A stretch of DNA of 64,000 bases from Eutreptiella sp. 'Long Island Sound 2002' (Eukaryota > Euglenozoa > Euglenophyceae > Eutreptiales > Eutreptiaceae). The notes below the pieces were generated by a model that was not told the DNA's origin, ran no database searches, and saw only the letters and a list, made by a program, of their open reading frames with translations. Made by a program: the position numbers and the translations under genes. Location: NCBI GenBank assembly GCA_964036045.1, contig OZ038378.1, forward strand, positions 185,975,128 through 186,039,127, in the 5' to 3' direction. Shown here in pieces: positions 43,720-54,700 of the stretch. Every line of letters begins with the position of its first letter. Within the stretch, counting starts at the first letter, position 1.

Positions 43720-46700
43720 ATGTGGCAGGGGCTGTTTTTCATCCTTCTGCTGGCATCTGCAACCGGTGACAGTGGCGTCGCAAACGCAGGCGTCGAATGT
43801 TGGGAGGCTTGTGACAAGATTTCTGGCGCATGCACCTTCTGTGGATCGGGCAAGTGCTGCCGCAGGGGATGGCCATCGAATGGGTGCCTGCCGGACGAAG
43901 GAGGCCTTAACAACCACGTATGCATTGCCGATGAAAACGAATGCCTCACCGACAACGGAGGCTGTGCCCAGATCTGCACCAATACCATGGGATCCCATGT
44001 ATGTTCCTGCAAGTTTGGATATAAGCTGATTGCGAATGGCGCTAGCTGTGATGATATTGATGAGTGTGCCCTGGGAACGCACAACTGTCCTGCCAACGCC
44101 ATATGCAGCAACATTGAGGGAGCTTTTGTTTGCCTATGTAATGCTGGTTACAGTCCCGTGGTCGATTGTGTAGGAACTGAGTGGAGTATATGGGGCCACT
44201 GTTCTGCGGAGTGTGGCGGGGGATCACGGATGCGGACTAGAACATTTGTGAAGCAGCGTCCAGATGCCGTCTGTGGGGACAGTGTGGAGACGGAGACATG
44301 CAACTCACAGAATTGCCCTGTGCACTGCTTGGTGTCCGAATGGACACAGTGGACAGTGTGTTCTCAAACGTGTGCGGGAGGAAGCAGAAGCCGTCTACGG
44401 AGTTTCCATCGGCTGCCACGGAATGGGGGAAGATCTTGTGGGGACCCTACACAGACAGAGGACTGCTCTACAGAAGCCTGCCCGTCAGAGTCTCCATCAC
44501 CATCGCCCTCTTCATCACCCTCTGAATCGCCCTCTCCATCTCTTTCGCCATCGAGTTCGCCATCACCCTCTGGATCGCCCTCTGCATCTCGTTCGCCATC
44601 TGGTTCGCCATCTCCGTCGGTGTCCACATCACCATCTGGATCGCCATCACCCTCTGACTCGCCCTCTCCACCATCGCCGTTCCCTTCAGCCTCACCCCCA
44701 CCATCGGAATCCCCTTCAGCCTCACAATCGCCATCACCGCGGGAATCACCATCGCCATCGCCTTCAATTTCTCCTTCCCCTCCACCTTTGTGCGTCCTTC
44801 GTCCGGGAACCTTGAGCAGTAACCCTGCGTGTAACTATCCCGGTGGTTCTGAGCAGCTGGTAGCTGGTACAAGGGTTGCTGGATTTGGGTCAGAATTCGG
44901 GTGCTCTGCAGAAGCGCTTGCAGCAAGTGTGCTGTCATGTGACCGTTATTCACTGGGTGGCATAAATTCGCAACCCAGCGATCCGGGGGAGTTTTTGTGT
45001 GCGGACAACTGGGCCTTCTTCTATACTTCCACGGACTGCGAAGAATGTGGGCAAGACAACTATCCCGTGACCCAGTGTCGCAGTTCCAGATGCAACCTGC
45101 CCCCAGCGTACTATTTGGAAAACATAATCGGTCACGGTGACCAGCAAAGAACCACCGACCACCTTCAAATGTACTGCGCTCAGTCTGAGGGCAGGAAACA
45201 CGAAGGTTCTTGGTGCTCTCTCTCATATATGGCTAATTTGAGAGACACCAACACGGCACATGAGGAGATGGGCTGTAGTCCGGGGTACCACGGCACGCCT
45301 AATTTGACACCTGATCTTGACTGCGACTGGAGCTTCGACTACGACCCACACACTCTCCAACCAAAACCCTATACCACCCAAAGACCGTTTTTTACTGGGA
45401 TTGAAGGATGCACACCCAATCGATGCATTCTTCCAGCAGGATACGTCAGTCCCAACCCCGACTGTAACTCTGATGGCTGCACGGTGCAAGAGTTAGAAGA
45501 TGCTGGTGCCTTGCAATGTATGCCCGGTTGGGCAACGGCAACGGGAAATCCGAGCATTGAAGGCAAGTGTTATGAAGATGGCGGTGTTTTCAGTGTTCAG
45601 TGTCAAGGAAAGGAAGGATGCCAGCAAAACAATTGCAACTGGGTGCCTTCCCCCTCTCCATCCGCATCGGAATCTCCATCTCCATCAGGCTATTCATCTG
45701 CATCGGCATCGGAGTCCCCCTCGGAGTCACCGTCACCCTCTGTATCACCGTCACCATCGCCATCCCCCTCTGCATCTGCATCGGTCTCTCCGTCACCGTC
45801 ACCATCGCCATCCGCCTCTGCATCTGCATCGGTCTCTCCGTCACCGTCACCATCGCCATCCCCCTCTGCGTCACCGTCACCATCGCCATCCCCCTCTGCG
45901 TCTGCATCGTCCTCCCCGATGCCATCACCATCACTCTCTGCATCTCCATCAGCATCACCACCTTCCCCCTCTCCATCTCCGTCAATGCCCTCTCCATCTC
46001 CATCTGAGTCGGCCTCACCGTCTCCATCAGAATCACCATCGCCATCGCCATCTACATCCCCATCTGAAAGTCCGTCACCATCTGAGTCACCATCACCATC
46101 TGAGTCTCCATCACCTGCATCGGACTCTCCGTCTCCATCACCCTCTTTTTCGCCAGGACCAGCCTGTGCTGTTGGGGAGAGAGTGTCCAGCAACAAGTGC
46201 GTTGCCTGCGCTGCTGGCTTCACGAATGCCCCAGGAGACCTGAGGAATGGGCCTGATACCACTTGTGACGATGTCGATGAGTGCGCTGCTGGTACACACA
46301 GCTGTCCATTTTCGACAGTCTGTATAAACTCCGAGGGGAACTTCAGTTGTGCAAGCCCCGGTCAGTACACTTGTGCAGACGTTGATGAGTGTGCTGCTGG
46401 AACGCACAACTGTGGCACCAACGCCAAATGCCGCAACACTGTAGGGTCCTTCACCTGCTGGTGTAATACTGGCTTGGTTGGCAATGGACAGACATGCGTA
46501 TCTGCGCCTTCGCCATACCAAGTACTCCACCCGTTCCCATCACTGTCAGATTTCCTTGCGTTCATGACTGAATCCATTGGATTCACATTCGGCACTATCC
46601 CTTCTCAAGCACCAGGTGGTTCAGCAACACTGATGGCAACATATGCTAACATGGCCGTCGGTGTCTGGTACTCAATCTCGGAAAACCTGCCAGCCTTCAA

Positions 46701-47709
46701 AATCAATGACCAGACATTTGAGATCACGGACTGGGGTAGTAACGTTCATAGTGCAACCATTCTGGTGCATGACTTTGAAGATGCGGAGGCATGTTTGGGA
46801 TACAACCTACAGCGGCCCTTGGAGTTGCAGCCTGCAGCAATCATGCAAGTTGTATCACTCACACGTTGGGACACCTCTGGCAACAAAATATCAGATGGCA
46901 CCTTCACATTGCAAGTTGATCTTCCACGTAATTCTAGTAGCAACCCTGTATTCAAGCGCTACAATGATGGATCTGCTGAGCCTAGTGACCTGATCCTAGA
47001 AGGGGGCACAGTGGAGAAGTGTGGGTCTGCATGCTACATAGTCACTGCAGTGAAAACCTCTTCATTTGCAGCATTCACTAGTGTATCCAGCTCAAGCCCA
47101 AGCCCAAGCCCAAGCCCTAGCTCGGGCCCCTCATCAACAGGAGGCGATGACGGATTACCTTGGCTGGGTCTCTTGGCCCTAGTGGCTGTCCCGCTGCTCG
47201 TCTTTGCGGTCTGGAGATTCTGGTCTGCGGTCTGGAGAGGAAGACCAGAAGAAAGCTGGGAAGAAGAGCAAGATGTACCTATCTCAGAAGAAGAGCAAGG
47301 TGAAGGTGATCATGGGTATCCATTTATGTTCACCCCAGTTCCCTCGTTCAATACGCCCAACCCAGTTCACTACGAAGAGATGGATACTATGTCCGATTGC
47401 ATACTGCACCCAGAGACCTGTGCTATGTTTGACGCAGTACCCCCGGAGGCGTATGCTGTCACAGGCATATTGCACCCAGAGATGCATGCCATTTCTGAGG
47501 TATTACACCCAGAGGCGTTTGCAATGCCCGATGTACTACAACCAGAGATATATGCCACGTCTAATGTATTGCACCCGGACACACATGCCATGTCAAATGT
47601 GTGGCACCCAGAGATGGATGCTATGTATGACGCATTGCACCCAGAGGCATTGCACCCAGAGACGTCCGCAATGTCTGGCATCTTTGTCCCAGATGCATTC
47701 CACGTCTGA
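43720..47709 (+). CDS. Type I membrane protein: EGF, TSP1, Ser-Pro-rich, EGF domains and HPE-repeat tail
   Basis: One 1,329-codon exon from ATG 43720, preceded by an in-frame TGA (43711) and a strong acceptor (CTTTTTGCAG, to 43701), so the 5' UTR is probably spliced. Order: signal peptide (about 1-17); Cys-rich segment; calcium-binding-type EGF domains (71-110 and 111-150, with DENEC and DDIDEC); two thrombospondin type 1 repeats (153-199 with WSIWGHCSAECGGG, 205-254 with WTQWTVCSQTCAGG); Ser-Pro linker (255-356); Cys-rich domain of unknown type (358-642); second Ser-Pro linker (643-812); Cys-rich region with two more EGF domains (850-928); a globular juxtamembrane domain; one helix (1146-1168); a cytoplasmic tail with about eight 11-residue repeats near HPEMHAISEVL. 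EGF and TSP1 domains act in extracellular adhesion; Ser-Pro tracts resemble algal hydroxyproline-rich glycoproteins. A surface or matrix adhesion receptor is likely; ligand unknown. Confidence 0.9.
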   Translation: MWQGLFFILLLASATGDSGVANAGVECWEACDKISGACTFCGSGKCCRRGWPSNGCLPDEGGLNNHVCIADENECLTDNGGCAQICTNTMGSHVCSCKFGYKLIANGASCDDIDECALGTHNCPANAICSNIEGAFVCLCNAGYSPVVDCVGTEWSIWGHCSAECGGGSRMRTRTFVKQRPDAVCGDSVETETCNSQNCPVHCLVSEWTQWTVCSQTCAGGSRSRLRSFHRLPRNGGRSCGDPTQTEDCSTEACPSESPSPSPSSSPSESPSPSLSPSSSPSPSGSPSASRSPSGSPSPSVSTSPSGSPSPSDSPSPPSPFPSASPPPSESPSASQSPSPRESPSPSPSISPSPPPLCVLRPGTLSSNPACNYPGGSEQLVAGTRVAGFGSEFGCSAEALAASVLSCDRYSLGGINSQPSDPGEFLCADNWAFFYTSTDCEECGQDNYPVTQCRSSRCNLPPAYYLENIIGHGDQQRTTDHLQMYCAQSEGRKHEGSWCSLSYMANLRDTNTAHEEMGCSPGYHGTPNLTPDLDCDWSFDYDPHTLQPKPYTTQRPFFTGIEGCTPNRCILPAGYVSPNPDCNSDGCTVQELEDAGALQCMPGWATATGNPSIEGKCYEDGGVFSVQCQGKEGCQQNNCNWVPSPSPSASESPSPSGYSSASASESPSESPSPSVSPSPSPSPSASASVSPSPSPSPSASASASVSPSPSPSPSPSASPSPSPSPSASASSSPMPSPSLSASPSASPPSPSPSPSMPSPSPSESASPSPSESPSPSPSTSPSESPSPSESPSPSESPSPASDSPSPSPSFSPGPACAVGERVSSNKCVACAAGFTNAPGDLRNGPDTTCDDVDECAAGTHSCPFSTVCINSEGNFSCASPGQYTCADVDECAAGTHNCGTNAKCRNTVGSFTCWCNTGLVGNGQTCVSAPSPYQVLHPFPSLSDFLAFMTESIGFTFGTIPSQAPGGSATLMATYANMAVGVWYSISENLPAFKINDQTFEITDWGSNVHSATILVHDFEDAEACLGYNLQRPLELQPAAIMQVVSLTRWDTSGNKISDGTFTLQVDLPRNSSSNPVFKRYNDGSAEPSDLILEGGTVEKCGSACYIVTAVKTSSFAAFTSVSSSSPSPSPSPSSGPSSTGGDDGLPWLGLLALVAVPLLVFAVWRFWSAVWRGRPEESWEEEQDVPISEEEQGEGDHGYPFMFTPVPSFNTPNPVHYEEMDTMSDCILHPETCAMFDAVPPEAYAVTGILHPEMHAISEVLHPEAFAMPDVLQPEIYATSNVLHPDTHAMSNVWHPEMDAMYDALHPEALHPETSAMSGIFVPDAFHV

Positions 47710-48203
47710 TGTATGGCACCCAGAGGTATAGAGAAGGGCAAGGGCCCCTCTCTACCAGGTTTTTCGATTGTTGTGCCTACAGTGCTGTGTGGCACAACTG
47801 ATTGTCCACTTGCACCTGGCCTGGCTGTGCAACTGTGTCTGTTGCATCCAAGGCAATACATTTCTCTATGTATTTCACAGAATGCTTCGTGTTTCGGAAT
47901 TTCAGGTTGTTCCTGCACCGCTGTGAACCGCATGTACGGCCATGGCTCCTTGACATGCGACTGGCCACAGTGTGCATGTCAATGTATGGGCCAGTTTACA
48001 GCATCTGCACCCAGAAACCAAAGCCCATTTGGGCGTGGAATGCTGTGAATTGTGAGCCAGTGGTGGCATGCGGTTCAGAATTGGGTACGCACTTTTATGC
48101 TGTTCGGCAATTTGCTGTGTGGCACAACTGATTGCCCACTTGCACCTGGCCTGGCTGTGCACAATTTTGCCCATAATTTCATTTTTTTGGAATTTTTTGG
48201 AGA

Positions 48204-48488
48204 GTGCCATATGAGGCGTGTATTCCCCTGAAGTATGGAGATCCAATTCACAGACTGAACCAACAGATCAAACAATCAATTCCTGGGACCAAACTGTTTG
48301 CAGTCAACCGTCCACAGCCAAATCTCAGGAAGCGCTGGCACAGAGCGCTGGTAAAAACCCTGAATGATCTGGGGAATGTCCAGCCAGCTGCAGACAGTTT
48401 GTCTATGGATGCCAGCCTGTTGTTGAATTGCAGGGCAGCAGCTGAAAATGGCAACTGCAGCCAGAGTAAGCGCCGCCGCGTCGCCTGA
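48204..48488 (+). CDS. Open frame in each satellite unit, possible retroelement RT tail (first copy)
   Basis: Ninety-four codons from a GTG, open back to the TAA at 48174, ending TGA 48486. Repeats in all 14 units at +1,082 bp steps (last 62270-62554), with one missense in the unit at 50368. It reads VPYEACIPLKYGDPIHRLNQ, later RPQPNLRKRWHRAL, and ends with a nuclear-localisation-like KRRRVA. The order (R)VPY, a helix, then R-x-x-x-NLR resembles the segment after the thumb in Penelope-like and LINE reverse transcriptases, but the match is short. No ATG start. Conservation between units reflects recent amplification, not proven selection. Confidence 0.3.
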   Translation: MPYEACIPLKYGDPIHRLNQQIKQSIPGTKLFAVNRPQPNLRKRWHRALVKTLNDLGNVQPAADSLSMDASLLLNCRAAAENGNCSQSKRRRVA

Positions 48489-48651
48489 ACAGGTCGCGCA
48501 CACTGCCAAAATATCATGTGTTTTGAATATTTGTGAATGCAATTCCTGCGCTATGCACATGTATTTTCAGTGAAGTCAGTGAACCAGATGTATAATACAC
48601 CAGATGGAACACGCCAGTAAAATGACGGATGTCTGCATGTGTGACACACGC

Positions 48652-48700
48652 ACTGATGTGAGATAAAGAATGTCTTTTTGAATATCCTGTGTTATCTCAC
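48652..48700. other. Perfect 9-bp hairpin upstream of the hammerhead-like core (first copy)
   Basis: GTGAGATAA and TTATCTCAC flank a loop of about 25 nt and end 7 nt before CTGATGA. Present in each unit. Confidence 0.75.
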
Positions 48701-48707
48701 GCTCAGA

Positions 48708-48741
48708 CTGATGAGGGCCTAGTGTTGGGCCGAAACCGGTC
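48708..48741 (+). ncRNA. Hammerhead-ribozyme-like core (first of 14 copies)
   Basis: CTGATGA (48708-48714), then one G, then a helix GGCCTA/TGGGCC with loop GTGT, then GAAAC (48732-48736) continuing into the self-complementary ACCGGT and a C. This is the conserved hammerhead order C-U-G-A-U-G-A, stem II, G-A-A-A, with a palindromic minimal stem III followed by a possible cleavage C, as in minimal hammerheads of Penelope-like elements and satellite DNAs. Problems: an extra G between the core and stem II, and I find no convincing stem I. Copies start at 48708 and every 1,082 bp to 62774. Confidence 0.5.
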
Positions 48742-51700
48742 TCGTTTTTTGGCTTTGTTTGTGGACGCTTGCATGTGAGCCGTGTGTGAAGTAGCCCGTG
48801 ACCACCGCTGATTTTCTGATTGAGGACCCCTTCTCAGGATTTTCCGGCGAGGACAAGCTCAAAGCTCATCCCAAAAAATTCCAAAAAAATTCCAAAAACG
48901 TCCTGGCTGTGCAACTGTGTCTGTTGCATCCAAGGCAATACATTTCTCTATGTATTTCACAGAATGCTTCGTGTTTCGGAATTTCAGGTTGTTCCTGCAC
49001 CGCTGTGAACCGCATGTACGGCCATGGCTCCTTGACATGCGACTGGCCACAGTGTGCATGTCAATGTATGGGCCAGTTTACAGCATCTGCACCCAGAAAC
49101 CAAAGCCCATTTGGGCGTGGAATGCTGTGAATTGTGAGCCAGTGGTGGCATGCGGTTCAGAATTGGGTACGCACTTTTATGCTGTTCGGCAATTTGCTGT
49201 GTGGCACAACTGATTGCCCACTTGCACCTGGCCTGGCTGTGCACAATTTTGCCCATAATTTCATTTTTTTGGAATTTTTTGGAGAGTGCCATATGAGGCG
49301 TGTATTCCCCTGAAGTATGGAGATCCAATTCACAGACTGAACCAACAGATCAAACAATCAATTCCTGGGACCAAACTGTTTGCAGTCAACCGTCCACAGC
49401 CAAATCTCAGGAAGCGCTGGCACAGAGCGCTGGTAAAAACCCTGAATGATCTGGGGAATGTCCAGCCAGCTGCAGACAGTTTGTCTATGGATGCCAGCCT
49501 GTTGTTGAATTGCAGGGCAGCAGCTGAAAATGGCAACTGCAGCCAGAGTAAGCGCCGCCGCGTCGCCTGAACAGGTCGCGCACACTGCCAAAATATCATG
49601 TGTTTTGAATATTTGTGAATGCAATTCCTGCGCTATGCACATGTATTTTCAGTGAAGTCAGTGAACCAGATGTATAATACACCAGATGGAACACGCCAGT
49701 AAAATGACGGATGTCTGCATGTGTGACACACGCACTGATGTGAGATAAAGAATGTCTTTTTGAATATCCTGTGTTATCTCACGCTCAGACTGATGAGGGC
49801 CTAGTGTTGGGCCGAAACCGGTCTCGTTTTTTGGCTTTGTTTGTGGACGCTTGCATGTGAGCCGTGTGTGAAGTAGCCCGTGACCACCGCTGATTTTCTG
49901 ATTGAGGACCCCTTCTCAGGATTTTCCGGCGAGGACAAGCTCAAAGCTCATCCCAAAAAATTCCAAAAAAATTCCAAAAACGTCCTGGCTGTGCAACTGT
50001 GTCTGTTGCATCCAAGGCAATACATTTCTCTATGTATTTCACAGAATGCTTCGTGTTTCGGAATTTCAGGTTGTTCCTGCACCGCTGTGAACCGCATGTA
50101 CGGCCATGGCTCCTTGACATGCGACTGGCCACAGTGTGCATGTCAATGTATGGGCCAGTTTACAGCATCTGCACCCAGAAACCAAAGCCCATTTGGGCGT
50201 GGAATGCTGTGAATTGTGAGCCAGTGGTGGCATGCGGTTCAGAATTGGGTACGCACTTTTATGCTGTTCGGCAATTTGCTGTGTGGCACAACTGATTGCC
50301 CACTTGCACCTGGCCTGGCTGTGCACAATTTTGCCCATAATTTCATTTTTTTTGAATTTTTTGGAGAGTGCCATATGAGGCGTGTATTCCCCTGAAGTAT
50401 GGAGATCCAATTCACAGACTGAACCAACAGATCAAACAATCAATTCCTGGGACCAAACTGTTTGCAGTCAACCGTCCACAGCCAAATCTCAGGAATCGCT
50501 GGCACAGAGCGCTGGTAAAAACCCTGAATGATCTGGGGAATGTCCAGCCAGCTGCAGACAGTTTGTCTATGGATGCCAGCCTGTTGTTGAATTGCAGGGC
50601 AGCAGCTGAAAATGGCAACTGCAGCCAGAGTAAGCGCCGCCGCGTCGCCTGAACAGGTCGCGCACACTGCCAAAATATCATGTGTTTTGAATATTTGTGA
50701 ATGCAATTCCTGCGCTATGCACATGTATTTTCAGTGAAGTCAGTAAACCAGATGTATAATACACCAGATGGAACACGCCAGTAAAATGACGGATGTCTGC
50801 ATGTGTGACACACGCACTGATGTGAGATAAAGAATGTCTTTTTGAATATCCTGTGTTATCTCACGCTCAGACTGATGAGGGCCTAGTGTTGGGCCGAAAC
50901 CGGTCTCGTTTTTTGGCTTTGTTTGTGGACACTTGCATGTGAGCCGTGTGTGAAGTAGCCCGTGACCACCGCTGATTTTCTGATTGAGGACCCCTTCTCA
51001 GGATTTTCCGGCGAGGACAAGCTCAAAGCTCATCCCAAAAAATTCCAAAAAAATTCCAAAAACGTCCTGGCTGTGCAACTGTGTCTGTTGCATCCAAGGC
51101 AATACATTTCTCTATGTATTTCACAGAATGCTTCGTGTTTCGGAATTTCAGGTTGTTCCTGCACCGCTGTGAACCGCATGTACGGCCATGGCTCCTTGAC
51201 ATGCGACTGGCCACAGTGTGCATGTCAATGTATGGGCCAGTTTACAGCATCTGCACCCAGAAACCAAAGCCCATTTGGGCGTGGAATGCTGTGAATTGTG
51301 AGCCAGTGGTGGCATGCGGTTCAGAATTGGGTACGCACTTTTATGCTGTTCGGCAATTTGCTGTGTGGCACAACTGATTGCCCACTTGCACCTGGCCTGG
51401 CTGTGCACAATTTTGCCCATAATTTCATTTTTTTGGAATTTTTTGGAGAGTGCCATATGAGGCGTGTATTCCCCTGAAGTATGGAGATCCAATTCACAGA
51501 CTGAACCAACAGATCAAACAATCAATTCCTGGGACCAAACTGTTTGCAGTCAACCGTCCACAGCCAAATCTCAGGAAGCGCTGGCACAGAGCGCTGGTAA
51601 AAACCCTGAATGATCTGGGGAATGTCCAGCCAGCTGCAGACAGTTTGTCTATGGATGCCAGCCTGTTGTTGAATTGCAGGGCAGCAGCTGAAAATGGCAA

Positions 51701-54700
51701 CTGCAGCCAGAGTAAGCGCCGCCGCGTCGCCTGAACAGGTCGCGCACACTGCCAAAATATCATGTGTTTTGAATATTTGTGAATGCAATTCCTGCGCTAT
51801 GCACATGTATTTTCAGTGAAGTCAGTAAACCAGATGTATAATACACCAGATGGAACACGCCAGTAAAATGACGGATGTCTGCATGTGTGACACACGCACT
51901 GATGTGAGATAAAGAATGTCTTTTTGAATATCCTGTGTTATCTCACGCTCAGACTGATGAGGGCCTAGTGTTGGGCCGAAACCGGTCTCGTTTTTTGGCT
52001 TTGTTTGTGGACGCTTGCATGTGAGCCGTGTGTGAAGTAGCCCGTGACCACCGCTGATTTTCTGATTGAGGACCCCTTCTCAGGATTTTCCGGCGAGGAC
52101 AAGCTCAAAGCTCATCCCAAAAAATTCCAAAAAAATTCCAAAAACGTCCTGGCTGTGCAACTGTGTCTGTTGCATCCAAGGCAATACATTTCTCTATGTA
52201 TTTCACAGAATGCTTCGTGTTTCGGAATTTCAGGTTGTTCCTGCACCGCTGTGAACCGCATGTACGGCCATGGCTCCTTGACATGCGACTGGCCACAGTG
52301 TGCATGTCAATGTATGGGCCAGTTTACAGCATCTGCACCCAGAAACCAAAGCCCATTTGGGCGTGGAATGCTGTGAATTGTGAGCCAGTGGTGGCATGCG
52401 GTTCAGAATTGGGTACGCACTTTTATGCTGTTCGGCAATTTGCTGTGTGGCACAACTGATTGCCCACTTGCACCTGGCCTGGCTGTGCACAATTTTGCCC
52501 ATAATTTCATTTTTTTGGAATTTTTTGGAGAGTGCCATATGAGGCGTGTATTCCCCTGAAGTATGGAGATCCAATTCACAGACTGAACCAACAGATCAAA
52601 CAATCAATTCCTGGGACCAAACTGTTTGCAGTCAACCGTCCACAGCCAAATCTCAGGAAGCGCTGGCACAGAGCGCTGGTAAAAACCCTGAATGATCTGG
52701 GGAATGTCCAGCCAGCTGCAGACAGTTTGTCTATGGATGCCAGCCTGTTGTTGAATTGCAGGGCAGCAGCTGAAAATGGCAACTGCAGCCAGAGTAAGCG
52801 CCGCCGCGTCGCCTGAACAGGTCGCGCACACTGCCAAAATATCATGTGTTTTGAATATTTGTGAATGCAATTCCTGCGCTATGCACATGTATTTTCAGTG
52901 AAGTCAGTAAACCAGATGTATAATACACCAGATGGAACACGCCAGTAAAATGACGGATGTCTGCATGTGTGACACACGCACTGATGTGAGATAAAGAATG
53001 TCTTTTTGAATATCCTGTGTTATCTCACGCTCAGACTGATGAGGGCCTAGTGTTGGGCCGAAACCGGTCTCGTTTTTTGGCTTTGTTTGTGGACGCTTGC
53101 ATGTGAGCCGTGTGTGAAGTAGCCCGTGACCACCGCTGATTTTCTGATTGAGGACCCCTTCTCAGGATTTTCCGGCGAGGACAAGCTCAAAGCTCATCCC
53201 AAAAAATTCCAAAAAAATTCCAAAAACGTCCTGGCTGTGCAACTGTGTCTGTTGCATCCAAGGCAATACATTTCTCTATGTATTTCACAGAATGCTTCGT
53301 GTTTCGGAATTTCAGGTTGTTCCTGCACCGCTGTGAACCGCATGTACGGCCATGGCTCCTTGACATGCGACTGGCCACAGTGTGCATGTCAATGTATGGG
53401 CCAGTTTACAGCATCTGCACCCAGAAACCAAAGCCCATTTGGGCGTGGAATGCTGTGAATTGTGAGCCAGTGGTGGCATGCGGTTCAGAATTGGGTACGC
53501 ACTTTTATGCTGTTCGGCAATTTGCTGTGTGGCACAACTGATTGCCCACTTGCACCTGGCCTGGCTGTGCACAATTTTGCCCATAATTTCATTTTTTTGG
53601 AATTTTTTGGAGAGTGCCATATGAGGCGTGTATTCCCCTGAAGTATGGAGATCCAATTCACAGACTGAACCAACAGATCAAACAATCAATTCCTGGGACC
53701 AAACTGTTTGCAGTCAACCGTCCACAGCCAAATCTCAGGAAGCGCTGGCACAGAGCGCTGGTAAAAACCCTGAATGATCTGGGGAATGTCCAGCCAGCTG
53801 CAGACAGTTTGTCTATGGATGCCAGCCTGTTGTTGAATTGCAGGGCAGCAGCTGAAAATGGCAACTGCAGCCAGAGTAAGCGCCGCCGCGTCGCCTGAAC
53901 AGGTCGCGCACACTGCCAAAATATCATGTGTTTTGAATATTTGTGAATGCAATTCCTGCGCTATGCACATGTATTTTCAGTGAAGTCAGTGAACCAGATG
54001 TATAATACACCAGATGGAACACGCCAGTAAAATGACGGATGTCTGCATGTGTGACACACGCACTGATGTGAGATAAAGAATGTCTTTTTGAATATCCTGT
54101 GTTATCTCACGCTCAGACTGATGAGGGCCTAGTGTTGGGCCGAAACCGGTCTCGTTTTTTGGCTTTGTTTGTGGACGCTTGCATGTGAGCCGTGTGTGAA
54201 GTAGCCCGTGACCACCGCTGATTTTCTGATTGAGGACCCCTTCTCAGGATTTTCCGGCGAGGACAAGCTCAAAGCTCATCCCAAAAAATTCCAAAAAAAT
54301 TCCAAAAACGTCCTGGCTGTGCAACTGTGTCTGTTGCATCCAAGGCAATACATTTCTCTATGTATTTCACAGAATGCTTCGTGTTTCGGAATTTCAGGTT
54401 GTTCCTGCACCGCTGTGAACCGCATGTACGGCCATGGCTCCTTGACATGCGACTGGCCACAGTGTGCATGTCAATGTATGGGCCAGTTTACAGCATCTGC
54501 ACCCAGAAACCAAAGCCCATTTGGGCGTGGAATGCTGTGAATTGTGAGCCAGTGGTGGCATGCGGTTCAGAATTGGGTACGCACTTTTATGCTGTTCGGC
54601 AATTTGCTGTGTGGCACAACTGATTGCCCACTTGCACCTGGCCTGGCTGTGCACAATTTTGCCCATAATTTCATTTTTTTGGAATTTTTTGGAGAGTGCC

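Larger units (their letters stand above)
48182..48889. mobile_element. 0.71-kb insert with 19-bp inverted ends inside each satellite unit (first copy)
   Basis: TTTTTTTGGAATTTTTTGG at 48182-48200 is the exact reverse complement of 48871-48889. At the left junction, sequence R (which continues TTTCATGCTCAAG in copies A and B) is interrupted after TTTCAT. The insert holds an open frame of about 94 codons, a 9-bp hairpin and the hammerhead-like core. The same structure repeats every 1,082 bp. Confidence 0.75.

Noticed and set aside
45500-46262. Long His/Arg-rich and Asp/Gly-rich frames in other phases of the Ser-Pro region
   Set aside because: They are shadows of the repetitive Ser-Pro coding sequence of the EGF/TSP1 gene, which has a signal peptide, domains and a transmembrane helix in its own frame.
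48640-48714. Stem I of a type III hammerhead formed by the 9-bp hairpin
   Set aside because: The hairpin is perfect, but the bases linking it to CTGATGA do not pair well and no UH cleavage site precedes its 5' arm in the right place.
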